NCBI RefSeq assembly: GCF_000600975.2 | Contig: NZ_KK088650.1 | Location: 682,001-746,000, forward strand | Origin: Limimaricola hongkongensis DSM 17492 | GTDB taxonomy: Bacteria > Pseudomonadota > Alphaproteobacteria > Rhodobacterales > Rhodobacteraceae | DNA length: 64,000 nucleotides | Direction: 5' to 3' | Shown: positions 1 through 9,451 of the stretch, piece by piece | Layout: each line of letters opens with the position of its first letter | Position numbering within the stretch: the first letter of the stretch is position 1 | Made by a program: the position numbers and the translations under genes | Notes under the pieces: generated by a model | Told to the model about the DNA's origin: nothing | What the model saw: the letters and a program-made list of their open reading frames with translations, nothing else | Databases searched by the model: none

Positions 1-243
1 CCTCGGGCTCCGGCCGACCTGACGCAATTGCGACCGGCCGGCGAACCCTTTCCGATGGTCCATGTCATGTCCTATATCGACGGCTATTTTCGGCAGGACG
101 ACCCGGCGCAGGTGATGCCCGAGTATTCTCAGCTCTTCACCGGCCCGACCCTGTATGTCGACACCAGTGACGGCATTCTCACGCCGACGCCGCATCCACT
201 GGTCGCGCTGTCCGACTATCTCGAAACCTTGCAGGAGGGATGA
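1..243 (+). CDS. C-terminal fragment of an unrecognised protein
   Basis: The frame is open from the first base of the window to a TGA at 241-243, so the 5' end lies outside. About 80 residues are visible, ending in YLETLQEG. The composition (a run of Tyr/Asp/Met residues, then a Thr-Pro rich stretch) looks like a real globular C-terminus rather than an antisense shadow, but I do not recognise a family. A TTG at position 28 in the same frame is unlikely to be the true start because the frame continues upstream. No downstream gene follows on this strand. The call rests only on the open frame and its plausible codon use. Confidence 0.5.
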   Translation, partial: PRAPADLTQLRPAGEPFPMVHVMSYIDGYFRQDDPAQVMPEYSQLFTGPTLYVDTSDGILTPTPHPLVALSDYLETLQEG

Positions 244-645
244 CCCGGAAGGTGATGCGGGCCTCTTTGCGCCTGCGATGTGGCGAGGCGCAGGGACAAT
301 CCTCACGCTATAGCAAGATGACACGAGTGGCCCGGCCCTGTTTCCACCCCACGACCCCGGTGCCGGTGACGTCGGCTCCCAAGGCAAAGGCCATTCCGGT
401 CGGGGTGTCGTGCCACGCCGCTGCATATCGGCGTCGCCAACTGCATGCATTTGGTGGCGGATCGGCCGGTTCGTCATTGCATCCAGCCGATGACGCCCCC
501 GGCTTCGCGCCCCGCGCTGCAAAGGCAACGCGGCGTGCTGCTCGGCCGGAGGGGGCGCCGCGCCTGTTTCAGCGGCCCAGCAATTCACCCTGCCATCGCG
601 GCACGGCCCCCTTCTGGCAAAAACCCTTGCCGATCGAGCCGTTCG
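244..645. other. Intergenic stretch with no supported gene
   Basis: About 400 bases lie between the partial gene and the convergent universal stress gene. The frames that are open here have the Arg/Ala/Pro-rich look of high-GC chance frames and no convincing ribosome binding site. I see no FNR-type box or RNA gene. Confidence 0.5.
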
Positions 646-1461
646 CTAGGCAATGGTCGGACACACCAGCAGGTCGCATGGCGGCGTTCTGATGAAACTG
701 TCCTTCAGATCCAGTACCGCCCCTGCATTGACGAAGACGATCAGTTCGGTCCGGTCGGACGAGACTTTTTGACGTATCTTGATGCGAGGATCGCCCTTGA
801 GGTCAGGCATCTCGGTGTTCAAGGCGAGGCCCATCTTCTCGCGAAGATCTTCGATCGCCCTTGTATCCTGCTCCGGCGTGACGCTTGTGGCGGCGCCGGA
901 GGCGCTGCCGCACAAAGTTTCGGCGTCCCGATCGAGCGGCACGACCTGTATCAACTCGATGGCCGAATGCGGCGCGATCGCGCGAATGACCGGAATGGCC
1001 GTTTCGCTCGCCGGACCGGGGGCCACCGCTACCAGCACGCGACGATAGGGCGTTTCCGGGGCGGAGAGCGAGACGAGGACCGGCACGGGGCAGTCGGCGG
1101 TCAGGCGCTCCACGAATGTCCCGTGAAACATGTCGATCCCGTTCGGATGGACATGCTGGCCTGCCACGAGCAGGTTGGCCTTCTTCCGCTTCAAGATCGC
1201 GTAGATATCCTGCCAATCTCCCGAATAGGTGTGGCTGACCTGCAGTGACGATCCGTAGCGGCATTGGATCCGGGCCCGCAGCGTATCGAAGTAGCCTTCC
1301 ACGAGCGCATTGAAATGCGCTTTCTGCTCGGCTGCGATCCGGAAGTTCGCGGCATGAAAAATATGCAGCCGTCCACCCGTATGGGCGGCGATGGCCGCGC
1401 CCCGCAGGACCGCCTGATTGCCTGCCTTGGAGAAGTCCGTCGCAGCGACGATCGTTTTCAT
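646..1461 (-). CDS. Universal stress protein, two-domain UspA family
   Basis: This 271-residue protein has two tandem Usp domains. The first begins MKTIVAATDFSKAG, with the typical beta strand and aspartate of the nucleotide pocket. The second begins near residue 140 at YRRVLVAVAPG. The last strand (CDLLVCPT) is the usual Usp ending. I chose the ATG at 1461, which starts the domain directly; a GTG three codons upstream is also possible. Usp proteins bind ATP or similar ligands and help cells survive energy or oxygen limitation. The second domain lacks a clear G-2x-G-9x-G(S/T) signature, so it may not bind ATP. A perfect TTG-to-CAA FNR-type box lies 62 bases upstream, in line with induction at low oxygen. 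Confidence 0.9.
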   Translation of the reverse strand: MKTIVAATDFSKAGNQAVLRGAAIAAHTGGRLHIFHAANFRIAAEQKAHFNALVEGYFDTLRARIQCRYGSSLQVSHTYSGDWQDIYAILKRKKANLLVAGQHVHPNGIDMFHGTFVERLTADCPVPVLVSLSAPETPYRRVLVAVAPGPASETAIPVIRAIAPHSAIELIQVVPLDRDAETLCGSASGAATSVTPEQDTRAIEDLREKMGLALNTEMPDLKGDPRIKIRQKVSSDRTELIVFVNAGAVLDLKDSFIRTPPCDLLVCPTIA

Positions 1462-1523
1462 GTGCTTCACCCGTCGGTCGGTTGCGATGCGTGCTAGCTT
1501 CCCCGGATTTCGCTCTTCGCGCC

Positions 1524-1537
1524 TTGCGCCAGATCAA
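1524..1537. promoter_or_regulatory. FNR-type box upstream of the universal stress gene
   Basis: The 14-mer TTGCGCCAGATCAA fits the FNR/FnrL half-site layout TTGxx-N4-ATCAA, with one half degenerate at two positions. It lies 62 bases upstream of the start at 1461. The identical 14-mer recurs at 7499-7512 between the ATPase and Hsp20 genes, which argues against chance. Confidence 0.7.
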
Positions 1538-1679
1538 TCGTGGCTACGTCCAGCCGGGGCGCCTCGGGGTTAGGGGCGAATCCGGAGGCCTTCGATCTCA
1601 TTCGACCCCATGATCTGCGCGGGCCGATCGACAGGTGTTTCGGACGGAAGGCAGGGCAGGCGCCTCCGGTTCGGCCCAT

Positions 1680-2684
1680 TTACATTTGCCGATCGGGAAC
1701 GGGGTGGAGAGCGGCGCCGTCGCACTCAAAGGCGGTGATGTTCGCGAGGGTGGTTTCGGCGATGGCGGTGAGCGCTTCGGTCGTGAAGAACCCTTGATGG
1801 CCGGTGATCAGCACGTTGGGAAAGGTCAGCAGCCGTGCGAAGACGTCGTCGGGGATGATCCGGTCCGACAGGTCTTCGAAGAAAAGCTCCCCTTCTTCCT
1901 CGTAGACGTCGAGGCCGAGGCTTCCGATCCTGCCGCTCTTGAGTCCACGGATGACCGCGCTTGTGTCGATCACGGCGCCGCGGCTGGTGTTGATCAACAT
2001 GACCCCGGTCTTCATCCGGGCAACCGCCCGGTCATCGACGAGGTGATGCGTCCGTTCGGTCAGCGGGCATTGAAGCGTGATGATGTCACTGGCCGAGAGA
2101 AGAGGCGCGATGTCGAGATACGCGACGCCACGGGCGAGGCAATCCGGATCGGGCTTCGGGTCATGCGCGATGACCCGGCAACCGAAGCCCAGCAGGATCT
2201 GCGCGAGGACCGATCCGATCCGCCCAGTGCCTATGACACCGACCGTCTTGCCGTACAGATCGAAGCCCATCAGCCCGTCGAGCTCGAAATTGCCCTCCCG
2301 CACCCGGGCCCAAGCGCGGTGCGTCTTGCGATTCAGGGTTAGGATCAATGCGAGGGTATGCTCGGCGACCGCGTGCGGGGAGTAGGAGGGCACGAAGCAT
2401 ACCTCGATGCCGACGGATCTGGCCGCCGCGAGATCGACGTGATTATAGCCGGCGCTGCGAAGCGCCACCAGCCGCACACCGGCTGCCGCGAGACCCTCGA
2501 GCACCGGCCGGCCGAGCCTGTCATTCACGAAGGCGCAGATCGCCTCCGCGCCTTGCGCGAGAGCCATGGTACCGGTGGCGAGCCTCGCCGCATGGAAATG
2601 CAGGTGGTGCCCGGCCTGCGCCGTGTTGGCCCTCGTCAGGAACGAGATGTCATACGGCTTGGCCGAAAAGATGGCGACATGCAC
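1680..2684 (-). CDS. ldhA: D-lactate dehydrogenase (2-hydroxyacid dehydrogenase)
   Basis: This 334-residue NAD-dependent enzyme reduces pyruvate to D-lactate in fermentative metabolism. With the GTG start at 2684 the nucleotide motif GTGRIG falls at 152-157. Arg235 (NTSRGAV), Glu264 and His296 (ITGHQGFF) fall at the catalytic positions known for E. coli LdhA. The substrate domain (MHVAIFSAKPYD) starts directly at that GTG, and an AAGGAG ribosome binding site sits 8 bases in front of it. An open extension upstream of the GTG has no family similarity. The gene is next to an FnrL-like regulator and a universal stress gene, which fits an oxygen-limitation role, though I see no clear FNR box directly upstream. 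A decayed copy of the gene's 3' end lies at 53728-53866. Confidence 0.93.
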   Translation of the reverse strand: MHVAIFSAKPYDISFLTRANTAQAGHHLHFHAARLATGTMALAQGAEAICAFVNDRLGRPVLEGLAAAGVRLVALRSAGYNHVDLAAARSVGIEVCFVPSYSPHAVAEHTLALILTLNRKTHRAWARVREGNFELDGLMGFDLYGKTVGVIGTGRIGSVLAQILLGFGCRVIAHDPKPDPDCLARGVAYLDIAPLLSASDIITLQCPLTERTHHLVDDRAVARMKTGVMLINTSRGAVIDTSAVIRGLKSGRIGSLGLDVYEEEGELFFEDLSDRIIPDDVFARLLTFPNVLITGHQGFFTTEALTAIAETTLANITAFECDGAALHPVPDRQM

Positions 2685-2692
2685 GATCTGCT

Positions 2693-2698
2693 CTCCTT
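2693..2698 (-). promoter_or_regulatory. Ribosome binding site deciding the ldhA GTG start
   Basis: The plus strand reads CTCCTT, that is AAGGAG on the coding strand, ending 8 bases before the GTG at 2684. It supports the GTG over the upstream ATG codons at 2708 and 2777. Confidence 0.75.
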
Positions 2699-2919
2699 GC
2701 CCGGACATCTTGATGAAGGCCGTCGGTAGTGGATCTGACCTAGCATAGCATGAGCCCTTCATTCGGATGGAGGGCACGGGCCGGGCCGCTCTCGGGATGC
2801 CGCGTGCCGAGGGAGGATGGGTAAATGGCGCCGCATGCGGGATGCCGGGCTGAGTAGCCTCGCGCTACTTCTCTTCGCCATTCGGTGGTAACCTTGAGCT
2901 GCCAACAAGGAGACCCGGA

Positions 2920-3645
2920 ATGACTCCTCTATTGAACCTGCGCTGCGCCGATTGCGGGATCCGTCACCGGGCCGTCTGCGCGCGGTGCGACGAGGCCGAG
3001 TTGGCTCGGCTTGAGGAGATGAAATACTATCGCCGCTACGAAGCCGGGCAGATGATCGTCTGGGCCGGCGACGAGCTGAGCTTCGTGGGGTCGGTGGTTT
3101 CGGGCATCGCTACCATGTCGCAGACGCTCGAGGATGGGCGGGTGCAGATGGTAGGGCTGCTGCTGCCATCGGACTTCATCGGTCGGCCGGGCCGCGATAC
3201 GGCGCCCTACGACGTGACCGCCGCGAGCGACATGACCCTGTGCTGCTTTCGCCGCGTGCCGTTCGAGCGGCTGCTCGCCGAGATGCCGCATGTCGCGGGA
3301 CGGCTCCTTGAGATGACGCTCGACGAGCTGGATGCCGCGCGGGACTGGATGATGGTGCTGGGTCGCAAGACCGCGCGCGAGCGGATCGCCAGCCTGCTCG
3401 TGTCGGTCGCCCGGCGCGAGGCGAGCTTCGATCTCGTACCGCGCACCCGCGACATCCGACTCGACCTGCCGCTGACGCGCGAGGCGATGTCGGAATATCT
3501 CGGCCTCACCATCGAGACGGTGAGCCGCCAGATCAGCCAGCTTGGCCGCGAAGGGGTGATCGTGCTCGATGACAAGCGGCGCATCCTGATCCCGGATCTC
3601 GACCGGCTCCTTGCCGAGACGGGGAACGACGCGAACGTGGCCTAG
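2920..3645 (+). CDS. Crp/Fnr-family regulator, FnrL-like
   Basis: This 241-residue regulator has an N-terminal cysteine cluster (Cys9, Cys12, Cys20, Cys23), a cyclic-nucleotide-type effector fold at about 30-130, a dimer helix, and a winged helix-turn-helix at about 185-210. FNR-type proteins use such cysteines plus one in the core (here Cys108 or Cys109) to hold an oxygen-labile iron-sulfur cluster. The recognition helix reads ETVSR (Glu199, Ser202, Arg203), the signature that reads TTGAT half-sites in FNR. The ATG is preceded by AAGGAGACCCGGA. Ten FNR-type boxes in this window are its likely targets, which is inference. The protein could also be a DnrF-type paralogue rather than the organism's global FnrL. 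Confidence 0.9.
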   Translation: MTPLLNLRCADCGIRHRAVCARCDEAELARLEEMKYYRRYEAGQMIVWAGDELSFVGSVVSGIATMSQTLEDGRVQMVGLLLPSDFIGRPGRDTAPYDVTAASDMTLCCFRRVPFERLLAEMPHVAGRLLEMTLDELDAARDWMMVLGRKTARERIASLLVSVARREASFDLVPRTRDIRLDLPLTREAMSEYLGLTIETVSRQISQLGREGVIVLDDKRRILIPDLDRLLAETGNDANVA

Positions 3646-3686
3646 CGCGACCTGCGATCATATGGCCTTGCGGCAGAGGAACGCTC

Positions 3687-4681
3687 ATGACCGTTCGAAT
3701 GCGTGCGATGGTTCTGGAGCGGCAGAGCGCGCCGCTCGAATGGCGCGAGGTGGAGCGGCCCCGGCCCGGGGCGGGCGAGATCGGCCTTAAGGTCGAGGCC
3801 TGCGGCGTCTGCCGGACCGATTTGCACATTCTCGACGGTGAACTGGCGGACCCGGTCCTGCCCCTCATTCCGGGCATGAGATCGTCGGGCAGGTCGATGC
3901 GCTGGGTCCGGGTGTGACGGCCCCTGAAATCGGACAAAGGGTCGGGGTCGGCTGGCTCGGGCGCAGCTGCGGACGCTGTAGCTATTGCGAGGCGGATCGC
4001 GAGAACCTCTGCGATGCCCCGGTCTTCACCGGCTATACGCGCGACGGCGGCTATGCCGAGCATTGCGTGGCCGATGCCCGCTTCGTGTTTTCGCTGCCGA
4101 ACGAGGCCGATCCCGTGGCGCTTGCGCCGCTGCTCTGTGCCGGTCTGATCGGCTACAGAACGCTGCGGCTGGCCGGCCCCGCCCGGCGGATCGGGATCTA
4201 CGGCTTCGGCGCGGCGGCGCATCTGTTGTGCCAGCTCTGCACGTCGCAAGGGCAGGAGGTCTACGCCTTCACCCGGCCAAGCGACACGCAGGCGCAGGCC
4301 TTCGCGCGCGAACTCGGTGCGGTCTGGGCCGGGGAATCCGGTAGCTCGCCTCCGGTGCCGCTCGACGTGGCGCTGATCTTCGCCCCGGTGGGGGCCTTGG
4401 TGCCACTGGCGCTCAGGGCGCTGCGCAAGGGGGGCACGGTGGTTTGCGGCGGCATCCACATGAGCGACATTCCCGCCTTTCCCTATGCCGATCTGTGGGA
4501 GGAGCGGGTGATCCGGTCTGTCGCCAACTTGACGCGCGCCGACGGACGCGAATTCCTCGAACGCGCCGCCACCGCGGGTATTGAGACCCGCGCCATTGCC
4601 TACCCGCTGCGATCTGCGAACGAGGCGCTGGAGGATCTGCGGTCCGGGCGGCTGCAAGGGGCGGCGGTGCTCGTGCCCTGA
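3687..4681 (+). pseudogene. Zinc-dependent alcohol dehydrogenase, broken by a frameshift
   Basis: Two consecutive frames together encode one medium-chain zinc alcohol dehydrogenase of about 331 residues. The first half (3687 onward) has the GroES-like N-terminus with CGVCRTDLH, carrying the first catalytic zinc ligand. The second half has the structural zinc cysteines (CGRCSYCEADRENLC) and a nucleotide domain with GFGAAA. The break is at 3875-3876: the text reads ccgggcatgag, where ccgggccatgag would restore PGHEIVGQV and rejoin the frames. One missing C therefore removes the GHE histidine, a catalytic zinc ligand. A true mutation or a sequencing error are both possible. The upstream frame starts with a good AGAGGA site. 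It sits 41 bases behind the FnrL-like gene, possibly cotranscribed. Confidence 0.85.
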
Positions 4682-4713
4682 GCCGGGCTTGGTTCGGACA
4701 GATCGACCATGGA

Positions 4714-7422
4714 TCAACCCTGCGCCGCGCGCGAGCGAAGCCCTGCCCAGCGTCGACGCAGCAGCTTCTCGGCTTCGAGCACGAGCAGAAGCGTGACGCC
4801 GATCCCGAAGACAACAACGCCGTCTGCGAAGGTCACAGGCTGGCTGCCGAACACGGCCTGCAATGGCGGGGCGTAGGTGAAGAGAAGCTGCGCCGCGATC
4901 GCCAAGGCCACGCCGAACCAGACGGCGCGGGTGCCAAGGAGCCCGGTCCGGGTCATCGACGCCATATGCAGGTAGCGCACCGAGAAGAGGTAGAAGATCT
5001 CCATCACCACCAGCAGGTCGACGGAGAGCGTCCGGGCATAGGCGAGGCTTTCGCCGCGTGAAGCGATCCAGGCGGAAAGGCCGAACACGGCGAGGCCGAA
5101 CAGCACCGAGACCAGCACCACGCGCCAGATCATCTCGCCGTCGAGCAGCGCCGCGCCGGGGCGGCGCGGCGGGCGGCGCATGACGCCCTGCTCGGGCGGC
5201 TCGAAGGCCAGCGTCAGTCCCAACGCCACGGCCGTCACCATGTTGATCCACAGGATCTGGATCGGGGTGATCGGCAGCGGCAGTCCGATCAGGATCGCGA
5301 GGATGATGACCAGCGCCTCGCCACCATTGGTGGGCAGGTTCCATGCGATCACCTTGCGGATGTTGTCATGGATGGTCCGGCCCTCGCGCACGGCGGCAAC
5401 GATCGAGGCGAAGTTGTCGTCGGTCAGCACGACGCGCGCGGCCTCCTTGGCGGCTTCGGTGCCCTTGATCCCCATGGCGATCCCGGCATCGGCGCGCTTC
5501 AGCGCGGGCGCATCGTTCACGCCGTCGCCGGTCATCGCCACGACATGGGCCTCGGCCTGCAGCGCCTTGACCAGCCGCAGCTTGTGCTCGGGAGCGGCGC
5601 GGGCAAAGACGTTGGTGTCGCGCGCCATGCGACGGAGTTCGGTATCGTCCGCGGCCTCGATCTCGCGCCCGGTCACGGCCCCGCCGCGGGTGTCGAGGCC
5701 CAGCTCCTGCGCCACCGCCAGCGCGGTCAGGGCGTGATCCCCGGTGATCATCTTCACAGCGATGCCGGCGCGATGGCAATCCGCCGCCGCCGACACGGCT
5801 TCGGGCCGGGCGGGGTCGATGAACCCCGCGAGACCGAGCAGCGTCAGCCCGGTGACGTCGGCATGGCCGATCTCGCGTAGGTCGGAGGTGGGTTTGGTCG
5901 CGAAGGCGAGCACGCGGTACCCGCTGGCCGCGAGCGCCTCGATCCGCCCCGCCCAAGCTGCGTGGTCGATCGGCGCCGGACCCGAAGGCCCGACCTGTTT
6001 CGTGCAATGCGGCAACAGCCGGTCGGGCGCGCCCTTGACGTGAAGCATGGCTTCGTCAGCCTCGCCGACCAGCACGGCCATGTAGCTCCAAGCGGCATCG
6101 AAAGGGATCTCATGCCTGCGGTGATGCGCGGCGCGTTCGGCCTCCGCATCGAGACCCGCCTTGACCGCGAGCGCCAGCAGCGCGCCCTCCATCGGATCGC
6201 CCTCGATCCGCCAGCCGGAGCCGTCCTCGCGCAGATGCGCATCGTTGCAGAGCAGACCGGTGCGCGCCAGCGCAGTGACGGCCGCTTGGTCGCCCTCGAC
6301 CTTGCCGAAGGGCGCGTAGCCCTCGCCGCCGATCTGCGCTGCGGCGGCGACTGGGTCGGTCACGACACGCCGCACCACCATCTCGTTGAGGGTCAGCGTG
6401 CCGGTCTTGTCGGTGCAGATCACCGTCACGGCGCCCAGCGTCTCGACCGCCGGGAGCCGCCGCACGATGGCGCGCCGCGCCGCCATGCGCTGCACGCCCA
6501 GCGCCAGCGCGATGGTGATTACCGCAGGCAAACCTTCCGGAATTGCGGCCACGGCCATGCCGACCATGGCGAGGAACGCGTCTTCCCGGGAGTATCCGCC
6601 GAAGCCGACCGCGTAGCCGAAGACAAGCAGGCAGACTCCAAGAATGACCGTCGTCAGTCGCCGCGCGAAGCGGTCGATCTGGCGCAGCAGCGGCGTCGCC
6701 GTCGTCTCGACCCCACCGAGCAGCGCACCGATCCGGCCGATCTCGCTGCGTGACCCGGTGGCGAAAACCACGCCGGTGCCGCGCCCGGCGGCCACTAGAG
6801 TTCCGGAGAAGGCCACGGAACGACGATCGCCGAGCGAGGCGTCCGGCGCGACCGGATCGATGCCCTTGTCGACGGCGGCGGATTCTCCGGTGAGCGCGGC
6901 CTCCTGCGTTCGCAGCCCACGCGCCTCGATCAATCGCAGATCGGCCGGGACCCGGTCGCCGGGTTCCAGAAGCACGATGTCGCCCGGCACCAGCTCGGCG
7001 GCGTGAATGCTGTCTCGTCGGCCCTCGCGGCGCACCGATGCGGTCTCCGACAGCAGCCGGCGCACCCCGGCCAGAGCGTTTTCGGCGCGGCCTTCCTGCC
7101 AGAAGCCGATCGCCGCATTCAGTATCACCACGGCGAGGATGACGCCCGAGTCGGTCCAGTGGCCGAGCAGTGCGGTGATTGCGCCCGCGGCGACCAGCAC
7201 GAGGATCAGCAGGTTCTCGAACTGCCCGCGCAACCGGGCGAGCAGGCTCCGACCGGGTGGTTCGGGCAGGCGGTTCGGGCCGTGCCGCTGCAATCGCAGC
7301 GCCGCCTCCGATTGCGACAGCCCGTCCGGTCCCACATCGGCCTGTGCCAGAGCCTGTTCGGCATCCAGCGCATGCCAGAGGGCCGTTGCGTTCGCCGCGT
7401 CCTGCGGGGGCATGGAAGTCAT
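4714..7422 (-). CDS. P-type cation-transporting ATPase (PMR1/PMA-like, P2 type)
   Basis: This polytopic membrane pump is of about 902 residues. Motifs in order are the actuator TGES, the phosphorylation loop [15 protein letters not shown], and [12 protein letters not shown] in the P domain, followed by a C-terminal block of membrane helices. N-terminal and C-terminal cation-ATPase domains are both present. The family moves Ca2+, Mg2+, Na+ or K+; the substrate cannot be read here. Heavy-metal-binding CxxC domains are absent, so a copper or zinc pump is unlikely. I placed the start at 7422 because the FNR box at 7499-7512 lies inside the longer open frame, which begins at 7623. An ATG at 7434 is equally possible. 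The gene is divergent from hsp20, and the box between them could serve both. Confidence 0.88.
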   Translation of the reverse strand: MTSMPPQDAANATALWHALDAEQALAQADVGPDGLSQSEAALRLQRHGPNRLPEPPGRSLLARLRGQFENLLILVLVAAGAITALLGHWTDSGVILAVVILNAAIGFWQEGRAENALAGVRRLLSETASVRREGRRDSIHAAELVPGDIVLLEPGDRVPADLRLIEARGLRTQEAALTGESAAVDKGIDPVAPDASLGDRRSVAFSGTLVAAGRGTGVVFATGSRSEIGRIGALLGGVETTATPLLRQIDRFARRLTTVILGVCLLVFGYAVGFGGYSREDAFLAMVGMAVAAIPEGLPAVITIALALGVQRMAARRAIVRRLPAVETLGAVTVICTDKTGTLTLNEMVVRRVVTDPVAAAAQIGGEGYAPFGKVEGDQAAVTALARTGLLCNDAHLREDGSGWRIEGDPMEGALLALAVKAGLDAEAERAAHHRRHEIPFDAAWSYMAVLVGEADEAMLHVKGAPDRLLPHCTKQVGPSGPAPIDHAAWAGRIEALAASGYRVLAFATKPTSDLREIGHADVTGLTLLGLAGFIDPARPEAVSAAADCHRAGIAVKMITGDHALTALAVAQELGLDTRGGAVTGREIEAADDTELRRMARDTNVFARAAPEHKLRLVKALQAEAHVVAMTGDGVNDAPALKRADAGIAMGIKGTEAAKEAARVVLTDDNFASIVAAVREGRTIHDNIRKVIAWNLPTNGGEALVIILAILIGLPLPITPIQILWINMVTAVALGLTLAFEPPEQGVMRRPPRRPGAALLDGEMIWRVVLVSVLFGLAVFGLSAWIASRGESLAYARTLSVDLLVVMEIFYLFSVRYLHMASMTRTGLLGTRAVWFGVALAIAAQLLFTYAPPLQAVFGSQPVTFADGVVVFGIGVTLLLVLEAEKLLRRRWAGLRSRAAQG

Positions 7423-7498
7423 CGCGTCCTGCATCCTGACGGGCCGCCGATCCGGCCGACGGCAGTGGCAGGATATGCGGGTCCGGGCCGCGTGTCGC

Positions 7499-7512
7499 TT
7501 GCGCCAGATCAA
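7499..7512. promoter_or_regulatory. FNR-type box between ATPase and Hsp20 genes
   Basis: The 14-mer TTGCGCCAGATCAA is identical to the one at 1524-1537. It lies 77 bases from the ATPase start and 77 bases from the Hsp20 start, so it is centred in a divergent promoter region. Confidence 0.7.
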
Positions 7513-7588
7513 GGCGGGGGACCGAAAACGGGTCTTCCATGCAGGCGCGCGTGTCGCTCTTGCACGCTGCAACACCGGGAGAACGAAC

Positions 7589-8146
7589 ATGGCGACCAAG
7601 AACCAGAAAGTCGAAGTCAACAAGGATCCGGCAAAGCAGACGGTGGAGCCGGGTGCGATGGTGCAGAAGAAGCCCTCGGATTCATGGGAGCCCTTCGCAT
7701 CGCTGCGCGAGGAGATGGACCGGCTGTTCGATGAGTTCAGCCCGGCCTTCTGGCGGATGCCGCTGGCCCGGCAGGCCTTCGGACCGATCCGGGAGGCGCG
7801 CGGTCACGTGCAGGTGAGCCCGGCCGTCGATTTCGTCGAGCGCGAGGACGCCTTCGAGATGCAGGCCGAGCTGCCGGGCCTGACCGCCGAGGATGTCGAG
7901 GTCAAGCTCTCGGACGGCAAGGTGACCATCCGGGGCCAGAAGAGCGCCAGCCGGGATGAGAGAAACAACGAGTATCATCTCAGCGAACGCAGCTATGGGG
8001 CCTTCATGCGCAGCTTCGGACTGCCCAAGGGGATCGACGAGGACAAGGTCGAAGCCCGCTTTGCCAACGGGGTGCTGACGGTCCGGCTGCCGAAAAGCCA
8101 AGACGCGATGCGCCATGAGAAGCGCGTGTCGATCAAGACCTCCTGA
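7589..8146 (+). CDS. Small heat shock protein, Hsp20/alpha-crystallin family
   Basis: This is a 185-residue cytoplasmic holdase. The N-terminal ~70 residues are charged and variable. The alpha-crystallin domain runs from about 72 to 170, with the characteristic FEMQAELPGL strand and the closing ANGVLTVRLPK motif. The ATG at 7589 has GGGAGA a short distance upstream; the open frame extends far upstream but has no Hsp20 similarity there. It is divergent from the P-type ATPase and shares the FNR-type box at 7499. Small heat shock proteins bind unfolding proteins without ATP; the neighbouring FtsH and GroEL relic make a protein-quality theme. A strong hairpin follows 14 bases after the stop. Confidence 0.93.
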   Translation: MATKNQKVEVNKDPAKQTVEPGAMVQKKPSDSWEPFASLREEMDRLFDEFSPAFWRMPLARQAFGPIREARGHVQVSPAVDFVEREDAFEMQAELPGLTAEDVEVKLSDGKVTIRGQKSASRDERNNEYHLSERSYGAFMRSFGLPKGIDEDKVEARFANGVLTVRLPKSQDAMRHEKRVSIKTS

Positions 8147-8160
8147 GCCCATGACCCGCA

Positions 8161-8197
8161 GGGCCGGTCGGAGCGCCGAGGCCGAACCGACCGGCCC
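8161..8197 (+). terminator. Hairpin after hsp20, probable terminator
   Basis: GGGCCGGTCGG at 8161-8171 is the exact reverse complement of CCGACCGGCCC at 8187-8197, giving an 11-bp GC-rich stem with a 15-base loop. No T-run follows, so it may act as a weak terminator or an mRNA 3' stabiliser. Confidence 0.6.
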
Positions 8198-8295
8198 GAT
8201 GGCTGAACCGTGCCGCGAAGGGTGTTAGGATACGGATCATCCCGCCCCGCCGCGGGGCTGCCCCGATGGGGGGACGGCCTGACGAAGAGCTACTG

Positions 8296-9249
8296 ATGCG
8301 CCCGATCCTGACGCTGACCCTGAACCCCGCGCTCGATCTCGCGACCGAGACCGGGGCGCTGCTGCCCGGCCGCAAGCTGCGTTGCACCGCGCCGAGGCTC
8401 GACCCCGGCGGTGGCGGCGTGAACGTGTCGCGCGCGATCGCCCGGCTCGGCCGGGCTTCGACCGCCATGATCGCGCTAGGCGGCGCGACCGGCGACACGA
8501 TCGCGGCGCTTCTCGCGGCCGAAGGCATCGAGATCGCGGTGCTGCCGCTGCCGGGCCTGACCCGGCAATCCGTCGCCGTCACCGCCCGCGACACCGGGGC
8601 GCAATACCGCCTCGTGATGCCCGGACCGGATTGGCCGGCCGAGGCGACCGTCCGGCTGTTCGGGGAGCTTTCGAACCGGATTGGCTCCGACCATGTCGTC
8701 GTAGTGTCCGGCAGCCTGCCGCCGGGATTGCCGGGAGCCACGCTCGTGCAGCTGGCGGGATTGTGCCACGAGCGCGACGCGGAGATGTTTCTCGATACGT
8801 CCGGACCGGCATTGTCCGAAGCATTGAGGGGGACAGATGGCCCGCCCTTCGACCTGCTTCGGACCGATGGGGAGGAGGCCGGGCAGCTCGCGGGGCGCGA
8901 CTTCGAAGATCCAGGAGACTTGGCTAGCTTCGGTCGCCACCTGATCGACACCGGCCGGGCTCGGCAGGTGGTCATGGCGCTCGGGGCGCGCGGCACGGTG
9001 GGCGTGACCGCGACGGAGGCGTTCTTCTGTCACGCGCCCGAGGTCGAGCTGGTCAGCGCGGTCGGGGCGGGGGACAGCCTGCTGGGCGCCGTCGCGCTGG
9101 CGCTGGCGCAAGGACAGACCTTCCGAACCAGCGTCCGCGCTGGAACCGCCGCCGCGGCGGCGGCCGTGACCACGCCCGCCACCCAGCTTTGCGACGGCGC
9201 GCTGGCGCGGCGGCTGGTGGGCGAGGTGGAGGTCTCCGATCTGGCCTGA
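8296..9249 (+). CDS. 1-phosphofructokinase-type sugar kinase, PfkB family
   Basis: This 317-residue ribokinase/PfkB-family kinase begins RPILTLTLNPALDLAT, the usual start for phosphofructokinase B and 1-phosphofructokinase. The glycine-rich substrate motif DPGGGGVNVSRA is near 35-46. The C-terminal signature SAVGAGDSLLGAV holds the catalytic Asp of GAGD. Predicted role: ATP-dependent phosphorylation of a hexose phosphate in glycolysis. I chose the ATG at 8296 because it begins directly with the family N-terminus; an ATG at 8266 would add ten unrelated residues. In several bacteria a PfkB is co-regulated with universal stress proteins under hypoxia, which fits this island. The exact sugar phosphate cannot be told from sequence. 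Confidence 0.88.
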   Translation: MRPILTLTLNPALDLATETGALLPGRKLRCTAPRLDPGGGGVNVSRAIARLGRASTAMIALGGATGDTIAALLAAEGIEIAVLPLPGLTRQSVAVTARDTGAQYRLVMPGPDWPAEATVRLFGELSNRIGSDHVVVVSGSLPPGLPGATLVQLAGLCHERDAEMFLDTSGPALSEALRGTDGPPFDLLRTDGEEAGQLAGRDFEDPGDLASFGRHLIDTGRARQVVMALGARGTVGVTATEAFFCHAPEVELVSAVGAGDSLLGAVALALAQGQTFRTSVRAGTAAAAAAVTTPATQLCDGALARRLVGEVEVSDLA

Positions 9250-9376
9250 TCGGAGGCCGCAAGGGTTCGATTTTCGTATACCGGCCTTTTCCCGTGACGG
9301 TGCCAGTATCGCCCGGGCCGGCCTGCGGGGCCTTGATTTGCAACCAGCCCGCGCCGGTGGGGCCGCGTGCATCGGT

Positions 9377-9390
9377 TTGACCTGTGTCAA
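9377..9390. promoter_or_regulatory. FNR-type box upstream of ftsH
   Basis: TTGACCTGTGTCAA is a near-perfect palindrome matching TTGA-N6-TCAA. It lies 61 bases before the ftsH ATG. Confidence 0.7.
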
Positions 9391-9451
9391 GGTCGGGGAA
9401 GCGGTCATCCGGTAGGCCTGCCCCGTAACCTCATGCGCAGGGAGACCCGCG

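Noticed and set aside
4705-4720. CGACCATGGATCAA as an eleventh FNR-type box
   Set aside because: Only the ATCAA half fits, and it lies between two convergent 3' ends where no promoter is expected.
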